Shown one piece after another: positions 23,538 to 32,028 of a stretch of DNA of 64,000 nucleotides. Position numbers and translations under genes: made by a program. This DNA is from CAZYBO01 sp964645205. Lineage in GTDB: Bacteria > Pseudomonadota > Alphaproteobacteria > Rickettsiales > SXRF01. The stretch is taken from positions 310,001 to 374,000 of the forward strand of contig CAZYBO010000001.1 of NCBI GenBank assembly GCA_964645205.1, written 5' to 3'. How positions within the stretch are numbered: position 1 is the stretch's first letter; the number at the start of each line of letters is the position of its first letter. A model generated the notes under the pieces. It saw only the letters and a program-made list of their open reading frames with translations. It had not been told where the DNA came from and ran no database searches.

Positions 23538-25105
23538 TCCACGCATCGGGGCGGAATGGTGACGGTGCCTTCACCGCTTTCGTAGAGCATTCTCCGATCG
23601 CCATCGCCATTCTCGACATCGCGGGTAACATCACCTACGGCAATCAGGCTTTCCATGTATTGACACAGCGAAGCATCCATACGCTGCCCTTGCCGTTTCT
23701 TGCGCTCGTAGCGGCCGAAAAGCGCACCGAATTTGAAGCCACCTTGCGCAAGGCCTATGAAGGACGGCTTTCCGGCGAAGCGATCGCGCTGGAATGTGTG
23801 CTGCCGGATAAGACGGAGCTTATCATCTCCAGCTATTTCAGCCCGATGGAAACGGAAGCGGGTGAAAAATCGCTGATGCTGCACCTGATCGACATCACCG
23901 AGCAAAAGCACCTCGAACTGCGTTTTTCGCATTCGCAGAAAATGCAGGCAGTCGGCCAACTCGCGGGCGGCGTCGCGCACGATTTCAACAACCTGCTCAC
24001 GGCCATGATCGGCTTCTGCGACCTGTTACTGATGCGCCACCCTGCAGGCGATCAGTCATTCGCCGACATCATGCAGATCAAGCAGAACGCTAATCGTGCG
24101 GCAAATCTCGTGCGTCAGTTGCTCGCGTTCTCACGCCGCCAGACGCTGCAACCGAAAGTACTCGATCTTACCGACGTGCTGGCCGAGCTTTCCAACCTCA
24201 TCCGCCGCCTGATCGGGGAAAATATCGAACTGAAGGTGGTGCATGGCCGCGACATCGGCCATGTGCGCGCCGACCAAGGGCAGCTTGAGCAGGTGATGAT
24301 CAACCTCGCCGTCAACGCCCGCGACGCAATGGGCAAAGGCGGCGTGCTCACCATCCACACCGACAAAAAAACCGTCAATCGTAAGTACCCGCTATCGCCC
24401 GACCTGATCGCCCCCGCCGAAGAGGACAGCGCGATTCCCGATGGCGACTACGTAATGGTGGAAATCACCGACACGGGCTGCGGCATTCCCAAGCCCATCA
24501 TCCAGAAAATCTTTGAACCGTTCTTCTCCACCAAGGAAGTCGGCTCCGGCACGGGGCTTGGTCTTTCCACCGTCTACGGTATCATCAAGCAAACCGGCGG
24601 CTATGTTTATGTTTCGAGCCGTGAAGGTCAGGGCACCACGTTCAGCCTCTTCTTCCCCGCCGTAACCGCGCAAGAAACGGCCACGGCCATCGCGGAGAGC
24701 GAAGCTGTGGAAAAACCGGGAGCCCCCGTGGATTTAACCGGCAAAGGCACCATCCTGCTGGTGGAAGACGAAGCGCCGGTGCGCATCTTCGCCGCCCGCG
24801 CCATGCGTAACAAAGGCTACACCGTGCTCGAAGCCGATTGCGGCGAAACCGCCATCGAACTTATGGCGCAGCATGGCAAGGAAGTGGAAGTCATCGTCAC
24901 CGACGTCATCATGCCCGGCATGAACGGCCCCACCATGATCGATAAAATCTCACCGCAATATCCCGACGTGAAAGTGATCTTCATCTCCGGCTACGCAGAA
25001 GATATTTTCGTGAACAACTACGGCTCCGAACGCAGCTTCAACTTCCTCGCCAAACCGTTTACCTTAAAGCAACTCGCGAGCAAGATAAAGGAAGTGACGG
25101 GATAA
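23534..25105 (+). CDS. cckA: Cell-cycle histidine kinase CckA, C-terminal part (PAS, kinase, receiver)
   Basis: Continues CckA in the -1 frame; the first in-frame GTG gives the start listed, but natural translation probably enters by frameshift from the preceding frame. It has a PAS domain (FVEHSPIAIAILDIAGNITY), the phospho-acceptor motif QLAGGVAHDFNNLLTAMIGF followed by LLLMRHPAGDQ, which is diagnostic of CckA, HATPase boxes NLAVNARDAM, TDTGCGIPK and GTGLGLSTVYGI, and a receiver with ILLVEDEAP and VIVTDVIMPGMNG. CckA phosphorylates CtrA and CpdR through ChpT. recA follows, the normal order. Confidence 0.93.
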   Translation: MIHASGRNGDGAFTAFVEHSPIAIAILDIAGNITYGNQAFHVLTQRSIHTLPLPFLALVAAEKRTEFEATLRKAYEGRLSGEAIALECVLPDKTELIISSYFSPMETEAGEKSLMLHLIDITEQKHLELRFSHSQKMQAVGQLAGGVAHDFNNLLTAMIGFCDLLLMRHPAGDQSFADIMQIKQNANRAANLVRQLLAFSRRQTLQPKVLDLTDVLAELSNLIRRLIGENIELKVVHGRDIGHVRADQGQLEQVMINLAVNARDAMGKGGVLTIHTDKKTVNRKYPLSPDLIAPAEEDSAIPDGDYVMVEITDTGCGIPKPIIQKIFEPFFSTKEVGSGTGLGLSTVYGIIKQTGGYVYVSSREGQGTTFSLFFPAVTAQETATAIAESEAVEKPGAPVDLTGKGTILLVEDEAPVRIFAARAMRNKGYTVLEADCGETAIELMAQHGKEVEVIVTDVIMPGMNGPTMIDKISPQYPDVKVIFISGYAEDIFVNNYGSERSFNFLAKPFTLKQLASKIKEVTG

Positions 25106-25120
25106 TCTCCAATTAACTAT

Positions 25121-25163
25121 TTGCGCACCTTCGCAAACTGTGTAAAGTGTTCTCAACCAATTC
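25121..25163 (+). promoter_or_regulatory. recA promoter with a degenerate SOS box
   Basis: TTGCGC and TAAAGT are spaced by 16 nt and lie 30 nt before the recA ATG. Directly after the -10 is GTTC-TCAACCA-ATTC, one mismatch from the alphaproteobacterial LexA site GTTC-N7-GTTC, overlapping the expected start of transcription. A 6-bp inverted repeat, TTTGCG/CGCAAA, covers the -35. LexA control of recA is expected from relatives. Confidence 0.6.
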
Positions 25164-25178
25164 AGAGGGAGAGACGCT

Positions 25179-26210
25179 ATGGACAAGAATAAAGCACTCG
25201 AAACCGCATTGTCGCAGATCGAAAAAACCTTCGGCAAGGGTTCGATCATGAAACTCGGCGACAGTCAGGCGGAAAAAGTGGAAGCCACCTCCACCGGCTC
25301 GCTGGGTCTGGATATTGCGCTGGGCGTCGGCGGCATTCCGCGCGGTCGTGTCATTGAAATTTTCGGTCCTGAATCGTCGGGTAAAACCACCCTCACCCTG
25401 CATATCATCGCGGAAGCCCAGAAAAAGGGCGGTACTTGCGCGTTTGTGGACGCTGAGCACGCGCTCGATCCCGTTTACGCCAAAAAGCTGGGCGTGGATA
25501 CCGACAACCTCCTTATCTCTCAGCCCGATACCGGTGAACAGGCGCTCGAAATCGCCGACACGCTGGTGCGCTCCGGCGCTATCGACATTCTCGTGGTCGA
25601 TTCCGTGGCCGCGCTTGTGCCCAAAGCTGAGTTGGACGGCGAAATGGGCGATTCCCATATGGGTTTGCAAGCCCGCCTGATGAGCCAGGCGTTGCGCAAA
25701 CTCACCGGCTCCATCTCGCGCACCAACTGCACAGTTATCTTCATCAATCAGATCCGTATGAAGATCGGCGTGATGTTCGGCAATCCCGAAACCACCACCG
25801 GCGGCAACGCGCTGAAATTCTACGCTTCCGTGCGCCTCGACATCCGCCGTATTGGTGCGATCAAGGATAAGGAAGAAGTCGTCGGCAACCTCACCCGCGT
25901 AAAAGTAGTGAAAAACAAAGTCGCGCCCCCCTTCCGCATTGTCGAATTCGACATCATGTACGGCGAAGGCATCTCCAAAATGGGTGAACTGATCGACCTC
26001 GGCGTGAAAGCCGGTATCGTCGAAAAATCCGGTTCGTGGTTCTCATACAAAGACCAGCGCATCGGTCAGGGCAAGGAAAATGCCAAGCAGTTCCTTAAAG
26101 ACAACGCCAAGATTGCCGAGGAAATCGAAAAGAAAATCCGCGACAATGCAGGCGTAATCTCCGTGGCGCTGAAGGGTGAACCGGCTTCCATGGCAGAGGA
26201 AGAGGCGTAA
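25179..26210 (+). CDS. recA: Recombinase RecA
   Basis: DNA strand-exchange ATPase and LexA co-protease. The 343-residue protein has Walker A GPESSGKTTLT, Walker B IDILVVDSVAALVPKAEL, loop L1 EMGDSHMGLQARLMSQALRK and loop L2 IGVMFGNPETTTGGNALKFY. The start MDKNKALETALSQIEKTFGK follows AGAGGGAGAG. Normal length with a short acidic tail. Placed between cckA and alaS as in many alphaproteobacteria. Confidence 0.99.
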   Translation: MDKNKALETALSQIEKTFGKGSIMKLGDSQAEKVEATSTGSLGLDIALGVGGIPRGRVIEIFGPESSGKTTLTLHIIAEAQKKGGTCAFVDAEHALDPVYAKKLGVDTDNLLISQPDTGEQALEIADTLVRSGAIDILVVDSVAALVPKAELDGEMGDSHMGLQARLMSQALRKLTGSISRTNCTVIFINQIRMKIGVMFGNPETTTGGNALKFYASVRLDIRRIGAIKDKEEVVGNLTRVKVVKNKVAPPFRIVEFDIMYGEGISKMGELIDLGVKAGIVEKSGSWFSYKDQRIGQGKENAKQFLKDNAKIAEEIEKKIRDNAGVISVALKGEPASMAEEEA

Positions 26211-26234
26211 GGCCAGCGCCTACGACCTTGCCGT

Positions 26235-26858
26235 ATGAAGCTCTGTATCGCTATTGTCAGTAACCGTGACCATAAGGCCGCGTTCGTAGGATCGCTTTAC
26301 GCGTTAACACAGCACCTGACCCATCAGGGAAAAAATTACGGCGTAGAGCAGCATGCGGTGAGTATCGGCGCAGGGCATTCTTGCCTGTCGATGGGACGAC
26401 AGCAGGCGCTGATCTTCGCAACGAAGCATGCATTCAGCCACGTGCTATTTCTGGATGACGATATGGCCTTTGCGCCCGATGCGGTTCAGGTATTGAGCCA
26501 GCGTAAAGTAGCGGTTGTCGGCGCGAACTATACCACTAAATCCGACACGCCGCGTTATGTCGCCGTTGATGCAAATCGTAACCCGGTCTCAAGCAAAAAC
26601 AAGAAGGGCATAGAAGAGATCGCGCGCATCGGCATGGGCATGCTACTCGTCGAAATGCAGGCCATCGCCCATATCCCTGCCCCGCATTTTGAAGTGTTGT
26701 GGGATAAAAAAGGCTATATCAGCGAAGACCTGTATTTTTGTGATAAACTGCGCGCGAATGGTGTTAAAATCCATGTCGATCATGATGTTTCGCAGCATAT
26801 CGGCCATGTGGGGGAATATATTTATTCCATGCACTCGCCGTTAATGAAGGGCGCCTGA
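26235..26858 (+). CDS. Glycosyltransferase-like protein (GT-A fold)
   Basis: 207 residues with a GT-A-type arrangement: the first strand KLCIAIVSNRD, a central AFSHVLFLDDDMAFAPDAVQ with a DDD metal-binding motif, AVVGANYTTK and a C-terminal ISEDLYFCDKLRANGVKIHV that resembles the acceptor-side ED motif. Similar small proteins occur in phages and bacteria and act on unknown acceptors. No signal peptide or membrane helix. It starts 24 nt after recA and is followed 3 nt later by the YciI gene, so it is probably in the recA-alaS transcription unit. Family level only. Confidence 0.7.
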   Translation: MKLCIAIVSNRDHKAAFVGSLYALTQHLTHQGKNYGVEQHAVSIGAGHSCLSMGRQQALIFATKHAFSHVLFLDDDMAFAPDAVQVLSQRKVAVVGANYTTKSDTPRYVAVDANRNPVSSKNKKGIEEIARIGMGMLLVEMQAIAHIPAPHFEVLWDKKGYISEDLYFCDKLRANGVKIHVDHDVSQHIGHVGEYIYSMHSPLMKGA

Positions 26859-26861
26859 ACC

Positions 26862-27161
26862 ATGCAATTCCTCCTCCTCGCCTACGATGCCACCGATGCT
26901 GACGCCATGAACCGCCGTATGAAAGAGCGCGAAGGGCACTTAGCCACCATCGCGCGTTATCAGGCGCTTGGTCATATGCATATGGGGGCTGCGATCCTTG
27001 ATGAAGCAGGAAAAATGGTGGGATCGTGCATCGTAGCCGAATTCCCAGACCGCGCGGGACTGGACGCATGGCTGGCGGAAGAGCCCTATCTCACTGGCAA
27101 AGTCTGGGAAAAAGTTGAAATTACCCCTTGCAGGATCGGCCCTTCATTCCTAAAACCATAG
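26862..27161 (+). CDS. YciI family protein
   Basis: 99 residues with the ferredoxin-like YCII fold: MQFLLLAYDATDADAMNRRM, HLATIARYQALGHMHMGAAI with the conserved His, then FPDRAGLDAWLAEEPYLTGK. The family carries a conserved His-Asp pair proposed as an active site, but few members have a known reaction. It lies 2 nt before alaS and 3 nt after the glycosyltransferase-like gene. Confidence 0.9.
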   Translation: MQFLLLAYDATDADAMNRRMKEREGHLATIARYQALGHMHMGAAILDEAGKMVGSCIVAEFPDRAGLDAWLAEEPYLTGKVWEKVEITPCRIGPSFLKP

Positions 27162-27163
27162 GC

Positions 27164-29962
27164 ATGACCCAGTCCACAAACGATATACGCCGCGCATTTC
27201 TTGAGTATTTCAGGAAGCAAAAGCACGAAGTTCGCCCCAGCAGCTCGCTGGTGCCGCATAACGACCCCACCCTCATGTTCACCAACGCTGGCATGAACCA
27301 GTTTAAAAACGTGTTCACCGGCGCGGAGAAGCTGCCCTACTCTCGCGCAGTCACCTCGCAGAAATGCGTGCGCGCGGGCGGCAAGCATAACGATCTCGAC
27401 AATGTGGGCTACACCGCCCGCCACCACACGTTTTTCGAGATGCTCGGCAACTTTTCTTTCGGCGATTATTTTAAGGAAGAAGCCATTGAGCTTGCGTGGG
27501 AGTTACTCACCAAAGATTTTGGGCTGAACAAGGACAAGCTCTGCGTTACCGTTTACCATGACGACGACGTGGCGTGGAACCACTGGAAAAAACTCACCGG
27601 CTTTGCTGACCACCGCATCATTCGCATCGCCACCAACGATAATTTCTGGTCGATGGGCGATACCGGCCCTTGCGGTCCTTGCTCCGAAATTTTCTACGAC
27701 CACGGCGCGCATATTGCAGGCGGCCCGCCCGGATCACCCGATGCCGACGGCGACCGCTTCGTGGAAATCTGGAACCTGGTATTTATGCAGTATGAGCAGC
27801 TCGAAGGCGGAAAACGCCTCGATTTGCCCAAGCCATCCATCGACACCGGCATGGGGCTGGAGCGTCTGGCCGCCGTGCTTCAGGGCGTGACCGATAATTA
27901 CGACATCGATTTATTCAAGACACTGATCACCGACATCAAGCAACAGGCCGCCTCCATCGGCGGAAAACCTTCTGACGGCGCGGCTTATAAAGTCATTGCC
28001 GACCATCTGCGCTCGTCGTGTTTCCTGATCGCCGACGGCGTGATGCCGTCCAACGAAGGCCGCGGCTATGTGCTGCGCCGTATCATGCGCCGCGCGATGC
28101 GTTATGCGCACCAGCTCGGCTGCAACGATCCGCTGATGTATAAGCTCGTGCCCGCTTTGGTGAAAGAAATGGGCGGGCAATATCCTGAGCTTGCACGCGC
28201 GCAAGCTGCCATCATTGAAAATCTGCGCACGGAAGAAGAACGTTTTAAACAGACACTCGGACGCGGTCTGGGGCTGCTGGAAGAAGAAACCGCGAAACTT
28301 GCCAAGGGCGGTAAACTTTCTGGAGACGCGGCATTTAAGCTGTACGACACTTACGGTTTCCCGCTCGACCTGACGCAGGATATTCTCAAAGGCCGCGGCA
28401 TGGAAGTCGATATTATCGGCTTTGAAAAATGCATGGATCAGCAGCGCGAAATGGCGCGCGCCTCGCATAAAGGTTCCGGCGACACCGCCACTAGCCGCAT
28501 CTGGTTTGAGTTGAAGGAAAAAATCGGCGCAACGAAATTCTTAGGTTACGAGCAGGACGAAGCGGACGCAAAAATTCTTGCCATCGTAAAAGATGGCCAC
28601 CCCGTAACAAGCGCTAGCGCGGGCGATGAGGTCTCTATCGTGCTCGACCAGACGCCGTTTTACGGTGAATCCGGCGGGCAGGTCGGCGACACCGGCTATT
28701 TTTATCATCCTGAACGTAGTGAAGGATCTAAGAAGGATTCTTCGGCTTCGCCTCAGAATGACAAAATTGCTACCATTGATGATACACTCAAACCGCTGGA
28801 AGATTTTTTCGTTCACAAGGCAAAACTGTCTGCCGCGCTGAATGTCGGCGACACGGTGCACGCCGCCATCGACACTACTGGGCGCAATCGCATTCGCTCC
28901 AACCACTCCGCCACGCACCTGTTGCATAAAGCCCTGCGTGATGCGCTGGGCGATCATGTGACGCAAAAAGGCTCGCTGGTGGATGCCAACCGCCTGCGCT
29001 TCGATTTCAGTAACCCTAAGCCGATGGGCAAGGATGAAATCGCCGCTGTTGAGCGCAAGGTGAACGACATCGTGTGGAAGAACACACCAGTAGGCTGCAA
29101 GGAAATGGCGCCTGACGACGCGATCAAAGCCGGTGCTATGGCGTTGTTCGGCGAGAAGTATGGCGACCGCGTGCGCGTGCTTTCAATGGGCGAAGACGGC
29201 GGGAAAACCTATTCCGTAGAACTCTGCGGCGGTACGCACGTACGCGCAACCGGTGACATCGGCATGTTCAAAATCATCTCCGAAGGTTCGGTGGCGTCGG
29301 GAATCCGCCGCATCGAAGCGGTGACGGGCGAAGCCGTGCGCGCGAATCTGGAAAATGAACTGGCGAAACAGGCCGAACAATTAAAAAAATTGCAGGATGA
29401 TCAGGCGAAATTGCTTGTGGAACTGGGTAAAAAACCCAACGCGACGGAAGCCGCAAGCACAGGCTTGGGCAAGGTTGCGCCGAAGGAATTATTCGGATTG
29501 TTTGAAAAAGAATCCACACGCCAATTGAATGCGATCAATGCACTGCAGGAAGAAAATAAGAAACTCTCCAAGGAACTCGCCGCTGCGAAGCGCGACGCCG
29601 CGCTCGGCGACTCCGGCGACGTTCCGATGGAAAAAATCGGCAATATCCAATTCATCGGCAAAATATTCGACGAACTCGACCCCAAGGAACTGCGTGGCGT
29701 GGCTGAGACATTTTTGAAGAAAATCGAGCCGGGCATTGTGGTGGTCGCGTCGAATTTTGAAGGCAAGGCGTCCATCGTCGTGGGTGTCGATAAATTCCTG
29801 ACGGAAATGTACACCGCACCTTTCCTCGTGCAGGTGGCGGTGGCCGAAGTAGGCGGGAAAGGCGGCGGTGGCAGGCCGGAAATGGCGCAAGGTGGCGGGC
29901 CGGATGTGGGTAAATTGCCGCAAGCACTGGATAAAATACGCTCCACGCTCGGGAAACCGTGA
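27164..29962 (+). CDS. alaS: Alanyl-tRNA synthetase, with repeat-encoded insertion
   Basis: Charges tRNA-Ala and edits mischarged Ser/Gly. The 932-residue enzyme has class II motifs (HTFFEMLGNFSFGDYFKEEA; GMGLERLAAVLQG), the editing-site zinc residues HSATHLLHKAL and CGGTHVRATGD, and the C-terminal Gly-rich C-Ala region (GGKGGGGRPEMAQGGG). An unusual insertion, FYHPERSEGSKKDSSASPQN, lies near residues 514-533, between GGQVGDTGY and the IDDTLK strand of the editing domain; it is encoded by a palindromic repeat. The start MTQSTNDIRRAFLEYF is standard; a longer in-frame extension overlaps yciI. Confidence 0.98.
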   Translation: MTQSTNDIRRAFLEYFRKQKHEVRPSSSLVPHNDPTLMFTNAGMNQFKNVFTGAEKLPYSRAVTSQKCVRAGGKHNDLDNVGYTARHHTFFEMLGNFSFGDYFKEEAIELAWELLTKDFGLNKDKLCVTVYHDDDVAWNHWKKLTGFADHRIIRIATNDNFWSMGDTGPCGPCSEIFYDHGAHIAGGPPGSPDADGDRFVEIWNLVFMQYEQLEGGKRLDLPKPSIDTGMGLERLAAVLQGVTDNYDIDLFKTLITDIKQQAASIGGKPSDGAAYKVIADHLRSSCFLIADGVMPSNEGRGYVLRRIMRRAMRYAHQLGCNDPLMYKLVPALVKEMGGQYPELARAQAAIIENLRTEEERFKQTLGRGLGLLEEETAKLAKGGKLSGDAAFKLYDTYGFPLDLTQDILKGRGMEVDIIGFEKCMDQQREMARASHKGSGDTATSRIWFELKEKIGATKFLGYEQDEADAKILAIVKDGHPVTSASAGDEVSIVLDQTPFYGESGGQVGDTGYFYHPERSEGSKKDSSASPQNDKIATIDDTLKPLEDFFVHKAKLSAALNVGDTVHAAIDTTGRNRIRSNHSATHLLHKALRDALGDHVTQKGSLVDANRLRFDFSNPKPMGKDEIAAVERKVNDIVWKNTPVGCKEMAPDDAIKAGAMALFGEKYGDRVRVLSMGEDGGKTYSVELCGGTHVRATGDIGMFKIISEGSVASGIRRIEAVTGEAVRANLENELAKQAEQLKKLQDDQAKLLVELGKKPNATEAASTGLGKVAPKELFGLFEKESTRQLNAINALQEENKKLSKELAAAKRDAALGDSGDVPMEKIGNIQFIGKIFDELDPKELRGVAETFLKKIEPGIVVVASNFEGKASIVVGVDKFLTEMYTAPFLVQVAVAEVGGKGGGGRPEMAQGGGPDVGKLPQALDKIRSTLGKP
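28703..28763. repeat. In-frame palindromic repeat inside alaS
   Basis: About 61 bp, starting TATCATCCTGAACGTAGTGA and ending TCAGAATGACA, related to the 77-bp element after leuB (TGTCATCCTGAACAAAGTGA ... TCAGGATGACA). The length beyond flanking codons is a multiple of three, so alaS stays open. The encoded peptide, HPERSEGSKK, is often seen where such elements are translated. The insertion point is a surface loop in the editing domain, comparable to Rickettsia palindromic elements. Confidence 0.85.
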
Positions 29963-29977
29963 TTTTTACCCGGATAG

Positions 29978-30023
29978 ATTTCATAAAACTGTAACATTTC
30001 AATACGGTTATTTGGGTTAATAT
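29978..30023 (+). promoter_or_regulatory. PhoB-type box and -10
   Basis: ATTTCAT-AAAA-CTGTAAC, two 7-bp half-sites with 11-bp period and the same AAAA spacer as the best box in the window, followed after exactly 22 nt by TAATAT. The box and -10 align base for base in spacing with the promoter of the 100-residue orphan gene, including a G-rich stretch just before TAATAT. Confidence 0.75.
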
Positions 30024-30063
30024 AAGCCATGGCCGCTGTATAACTTATGGAATGGACAGATCT

Positions 30064-30381
30064 ATGAATGCGAAAGAAGAAAAAGACGCCGCAACACGGG
30101 AAAAAATGTTTGCATCCGCATTACAGGAAAATGGCGACAAAATGAGCCCAGAGATAAAGTCCGAATTCATCGTCGGCCTCCTGGCAGCAAAGGCCAGTAA
30201 AAAGCATCATGACCCCCGCTCCGCTGAAGAAAAATTATACGCAGGCGTGATCGGCGAGCATGGCAGCGAAATGCCTCCTGAAATAAAGAGTGACTACCTA
30301 CTTAAAATGCTCGAAGCTAAAGCCCGGCGCGAAGAAGACGCGCGTAAATCGGGTGGGGATAAAAATTTCCAGCGCGGCTAA
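30064..30381 (+). CDS. Orphan protein with an internal tandem duplication
   Basis: 105 residues, soluble and strongly charged, consisting of two 36-residue repeats (about 14-49 and 57-92): ENGDKMSPEIKSEFIVGLLA and EHGSEMPPEIKSDYLLKMLE. Each looks like a helix-turn-helix pair with an MxPEIKS core. The tail is Lys/Arg/Gly-rich. The ATG at MNAKEEK is used; one four codons upstream is possible. It has its own Pho-type promoter and stands alone before icd. No known family recognised. Confidence 0.75.
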   Translation: MNAKEEKDAATREKMFASALQENGDKMSPEIKSEFIVGLLAAKASKKHHDPRSAEEKLYAGVIGEHGSEMPPEIKSDYLLKMLEAKARREEDARKSGGDKNFQRG

Positions 30382-30426
30382 TTCGTTAAATATTCTATAA
30401 TTACAGTGTGAATATGCGAATTCGAC

Positions 30427-30444
30427 CCGGTTGGGCGCAACCGG
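30427..30444. terminator. Hairpin between the duplicated orphan gene and icd
   Basis: CCGGTTG-GGCG-CAACCGG is a perfect 7-bp stem with a 4-nt loop, 45 nt after the orphan stop codon. A CTTTTTG tract follows 28 nt later, so it is not a textbook Rho-independent terminator; it may end or insulate the orphan transcript before icd. Confidence 0.45.
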
Positions 30445-30511
30445 TTAATCGATTGCTAACTCTTTTTGCCTAGACTCCTGATTCATACCATTTTTATCAA
30501 TCAGGAGTATT

Positions 30512-31951
30512 ATGACCACCCCTATTACAGTAGCGTACGGCGACGGTATCGGCCCCGAAATCATGGAAGCAACGCTGCATGTGTTGCGCGAGGCAGGCGC
30601 AAAACTTTCTATCGAAACCATTGAGGTAGGCGAACGTGTCTATAATCAGGGTGCGACATCCGGCATTTTACCCTCCGCATGGGATAGTTTGCGCCGTACG
30701 CAAGTGCTGCTCAAAGCGCCGATTACCACTCCGCAGGGCAAAGGCTATAAATCGCTGAACGTGACCATGCGCAAAACGCTGGGTCTCTATGCGAATATCC
30801 GCCCCACGCAAAGCTACCACCCGTTCGTGAAAACCAATCACCCGAAAATGAACATGGTGATCGTGCGCGAGAACGAGGAAGATTTATACACCGGCATCGA
30901 GCACCGCCAGAGCGAAGACATGGTGCAGTGCCTGAAGCTCATCACCCGCACCGGTTCCGAGCGCATCATCCGCTATGCGTTTGAATATGCCGTTGCCAAT
31001 GGCCGCAAAAAAGTCACCTGCATGAGCAAAGACAACATTATGAAAATGGCCGACGGCCTTTTCCATAAATTGTTCGACGAAATCGGCAAGGAATACCCGC
31101 AGCTCGAAAAAGAACATTACATCATCGACATCGGCGCGGCACGCATCGCCTCGCGCCCGGAAGTGTTCGACGTGATCGTGACGCTGAATTTATACGGCGA
31201 CATCATCTCCGACATCGCTGCCGAAGTTTCGGGCTCTGTAGGTCTGGCAGGCTCGTCCAACATCGGCAGCAACTTCGCTATGTTTGAAGCCATCCACGGT
31301 TCCGCACCGGATATCGCAGGCAAAAACATCGCCAATCCGTCCGGCATTCTGCAATCGGCGGTGATGATGCTCATCCATATCGGCCAGCCCGACATCGCCA
31401 GCAACGTGCATAACGCATGGTTTAAAACGCTGGAAGATGGGGTGCATACGGTCGATGTTTACCGTGATGGTGTAAGCAAACAGAAGGTCGGCACAAAGGA
31501 ATTCGCCGAAGCGGTCGTTGCGCGTCTGGGCAAGAAACCGTCTCAGCTTCCTGTTGTAACCTACAAGAAAACCGAGAAAGCCGCCGCCCGCACCGCCATT
31601 GCGCATACGCACGCGAAAAAAGAGCTGGTGGGCGTCGATATGTTCGTCGCATGGAACAAAGACCTGAACGAACTCGGACAGGCCGTAAAAGCGCTTGAAG
31701 GCGACGGGCTTTCCATGACCACCCTGTCCAACAAAGGCCTGAAAGTATGGCCGGATGTGAACGTAAGCTCGATCAGCCTCTCCGACCAATTCTGCTGCCG
31801 CTTCCGCGCCGCCGAAGGCAAAACCATCCCCCACGCCGCCATCGCAGCCCTGCTCGACCGCGCACAGAAAAAAGGACTGGATTTCACCAAGACGGAGAAC
31901 CTCTACACGTTCGACGGGGCGATTGGGTTTAGTTTGGGTCAGGGTGAGTAA
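30512..31951 (+). CDS. icd: Isocitrate dehydrogenase (NADP), Rickettsia/Thermus-type
   Basis: Oxidises isocitrate to 2-oxoglutarate. The 479-residue enzyme has a normal beta-decarboxylating dehydrogenase core (VAYGDGIGPEIMEATLHVLR; VIVRENEEDLYTGIEHRQ; NLYGDIISDIAAEVSGSVGL; EAIHGSAPDIAGKNIANPSG) followed by a 130-residue C-terminal domain (ELVGVDMFVAWNKDLNELGQ onwards) found in the Thermus and Rickettsia enzymes but not in the about 400-residue types. The start follows AATCAGGAGTATT. With aconitase, which also lies in the window, it supplies the oxidative TCA branch. Confidence 0.95.
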   Translation: MTTPITVAYGDGIGPEIMEATLHVLREAGAKLSIETIEVGERVYNQGATSGILPSAWDSLRRTQVLLKAPITTPQGKGYKSLNVTMRKTLGLYANIRPTQSYHPFVKTNHPKMNMVIVRENEEDLYTGIEHRQSEDMVQCLKLITRTGSERIIRYAFEYAVANGRKKVTCMSKDNIMKMADGLFHKLFDEIGKEYPQLEKEHYIIDIGAARIASRPEVFDVIVTLNLYGDIISDIAAEVSGSVGLAGSSNIGSNFAMFEAIHGSAPDIAGKNIANPSGILQSAVMMLIHIGQPDIASNVHNAWFKTLEDGVHTVDVYRDGVSKQKVGTKEFAEAVVARLGKKPSQLPVVTYKKTEKAAARTAIAHTHAKKELVGVDMFVAWNKDLNELGQAVKALEGDGLSMTTLSNKGLKVWPDVNVSSISLSDQFCCRFRAAEGKTIPHAAIAALLDRAQKKGLDFTKTENLYTFDGAIGFSLGQGE

Positions 31952-31970
31952 CACGTACTAACCTCCCACC

Positions 31971-31999
31971 TTGCATCCTGATGCAACTGCCTGTATAAC
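31971..31999 (+). promoter_or_regulatory. psd-pssA promoter with palindromic operator
   Basis: TTGCAT and TATAAC are separated by exactly 17 nt, a strong sigma-70 promoter, 29 nt before the psd start. The -35 is embedded in a perfect 16-bp palindrome, TTGCATCCTGATGCAA, which has no T-tract and so looks like an operator for a dimeric repressor or regulator of phospholipid synthesis rather than a terminator. Confidence 0.6.
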
Positions 32000-32028
32000 G
32001 CCCGTGAACAAATAAGGGGCGGCAGCGC

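Noticed and set aside
30432..30460. Degenerate CtrA-like site before icd (TTAA-N7-CTAA)
   Set aside because: One mismatch in the second half and no cell-cycle link; too weak to report as a feature.
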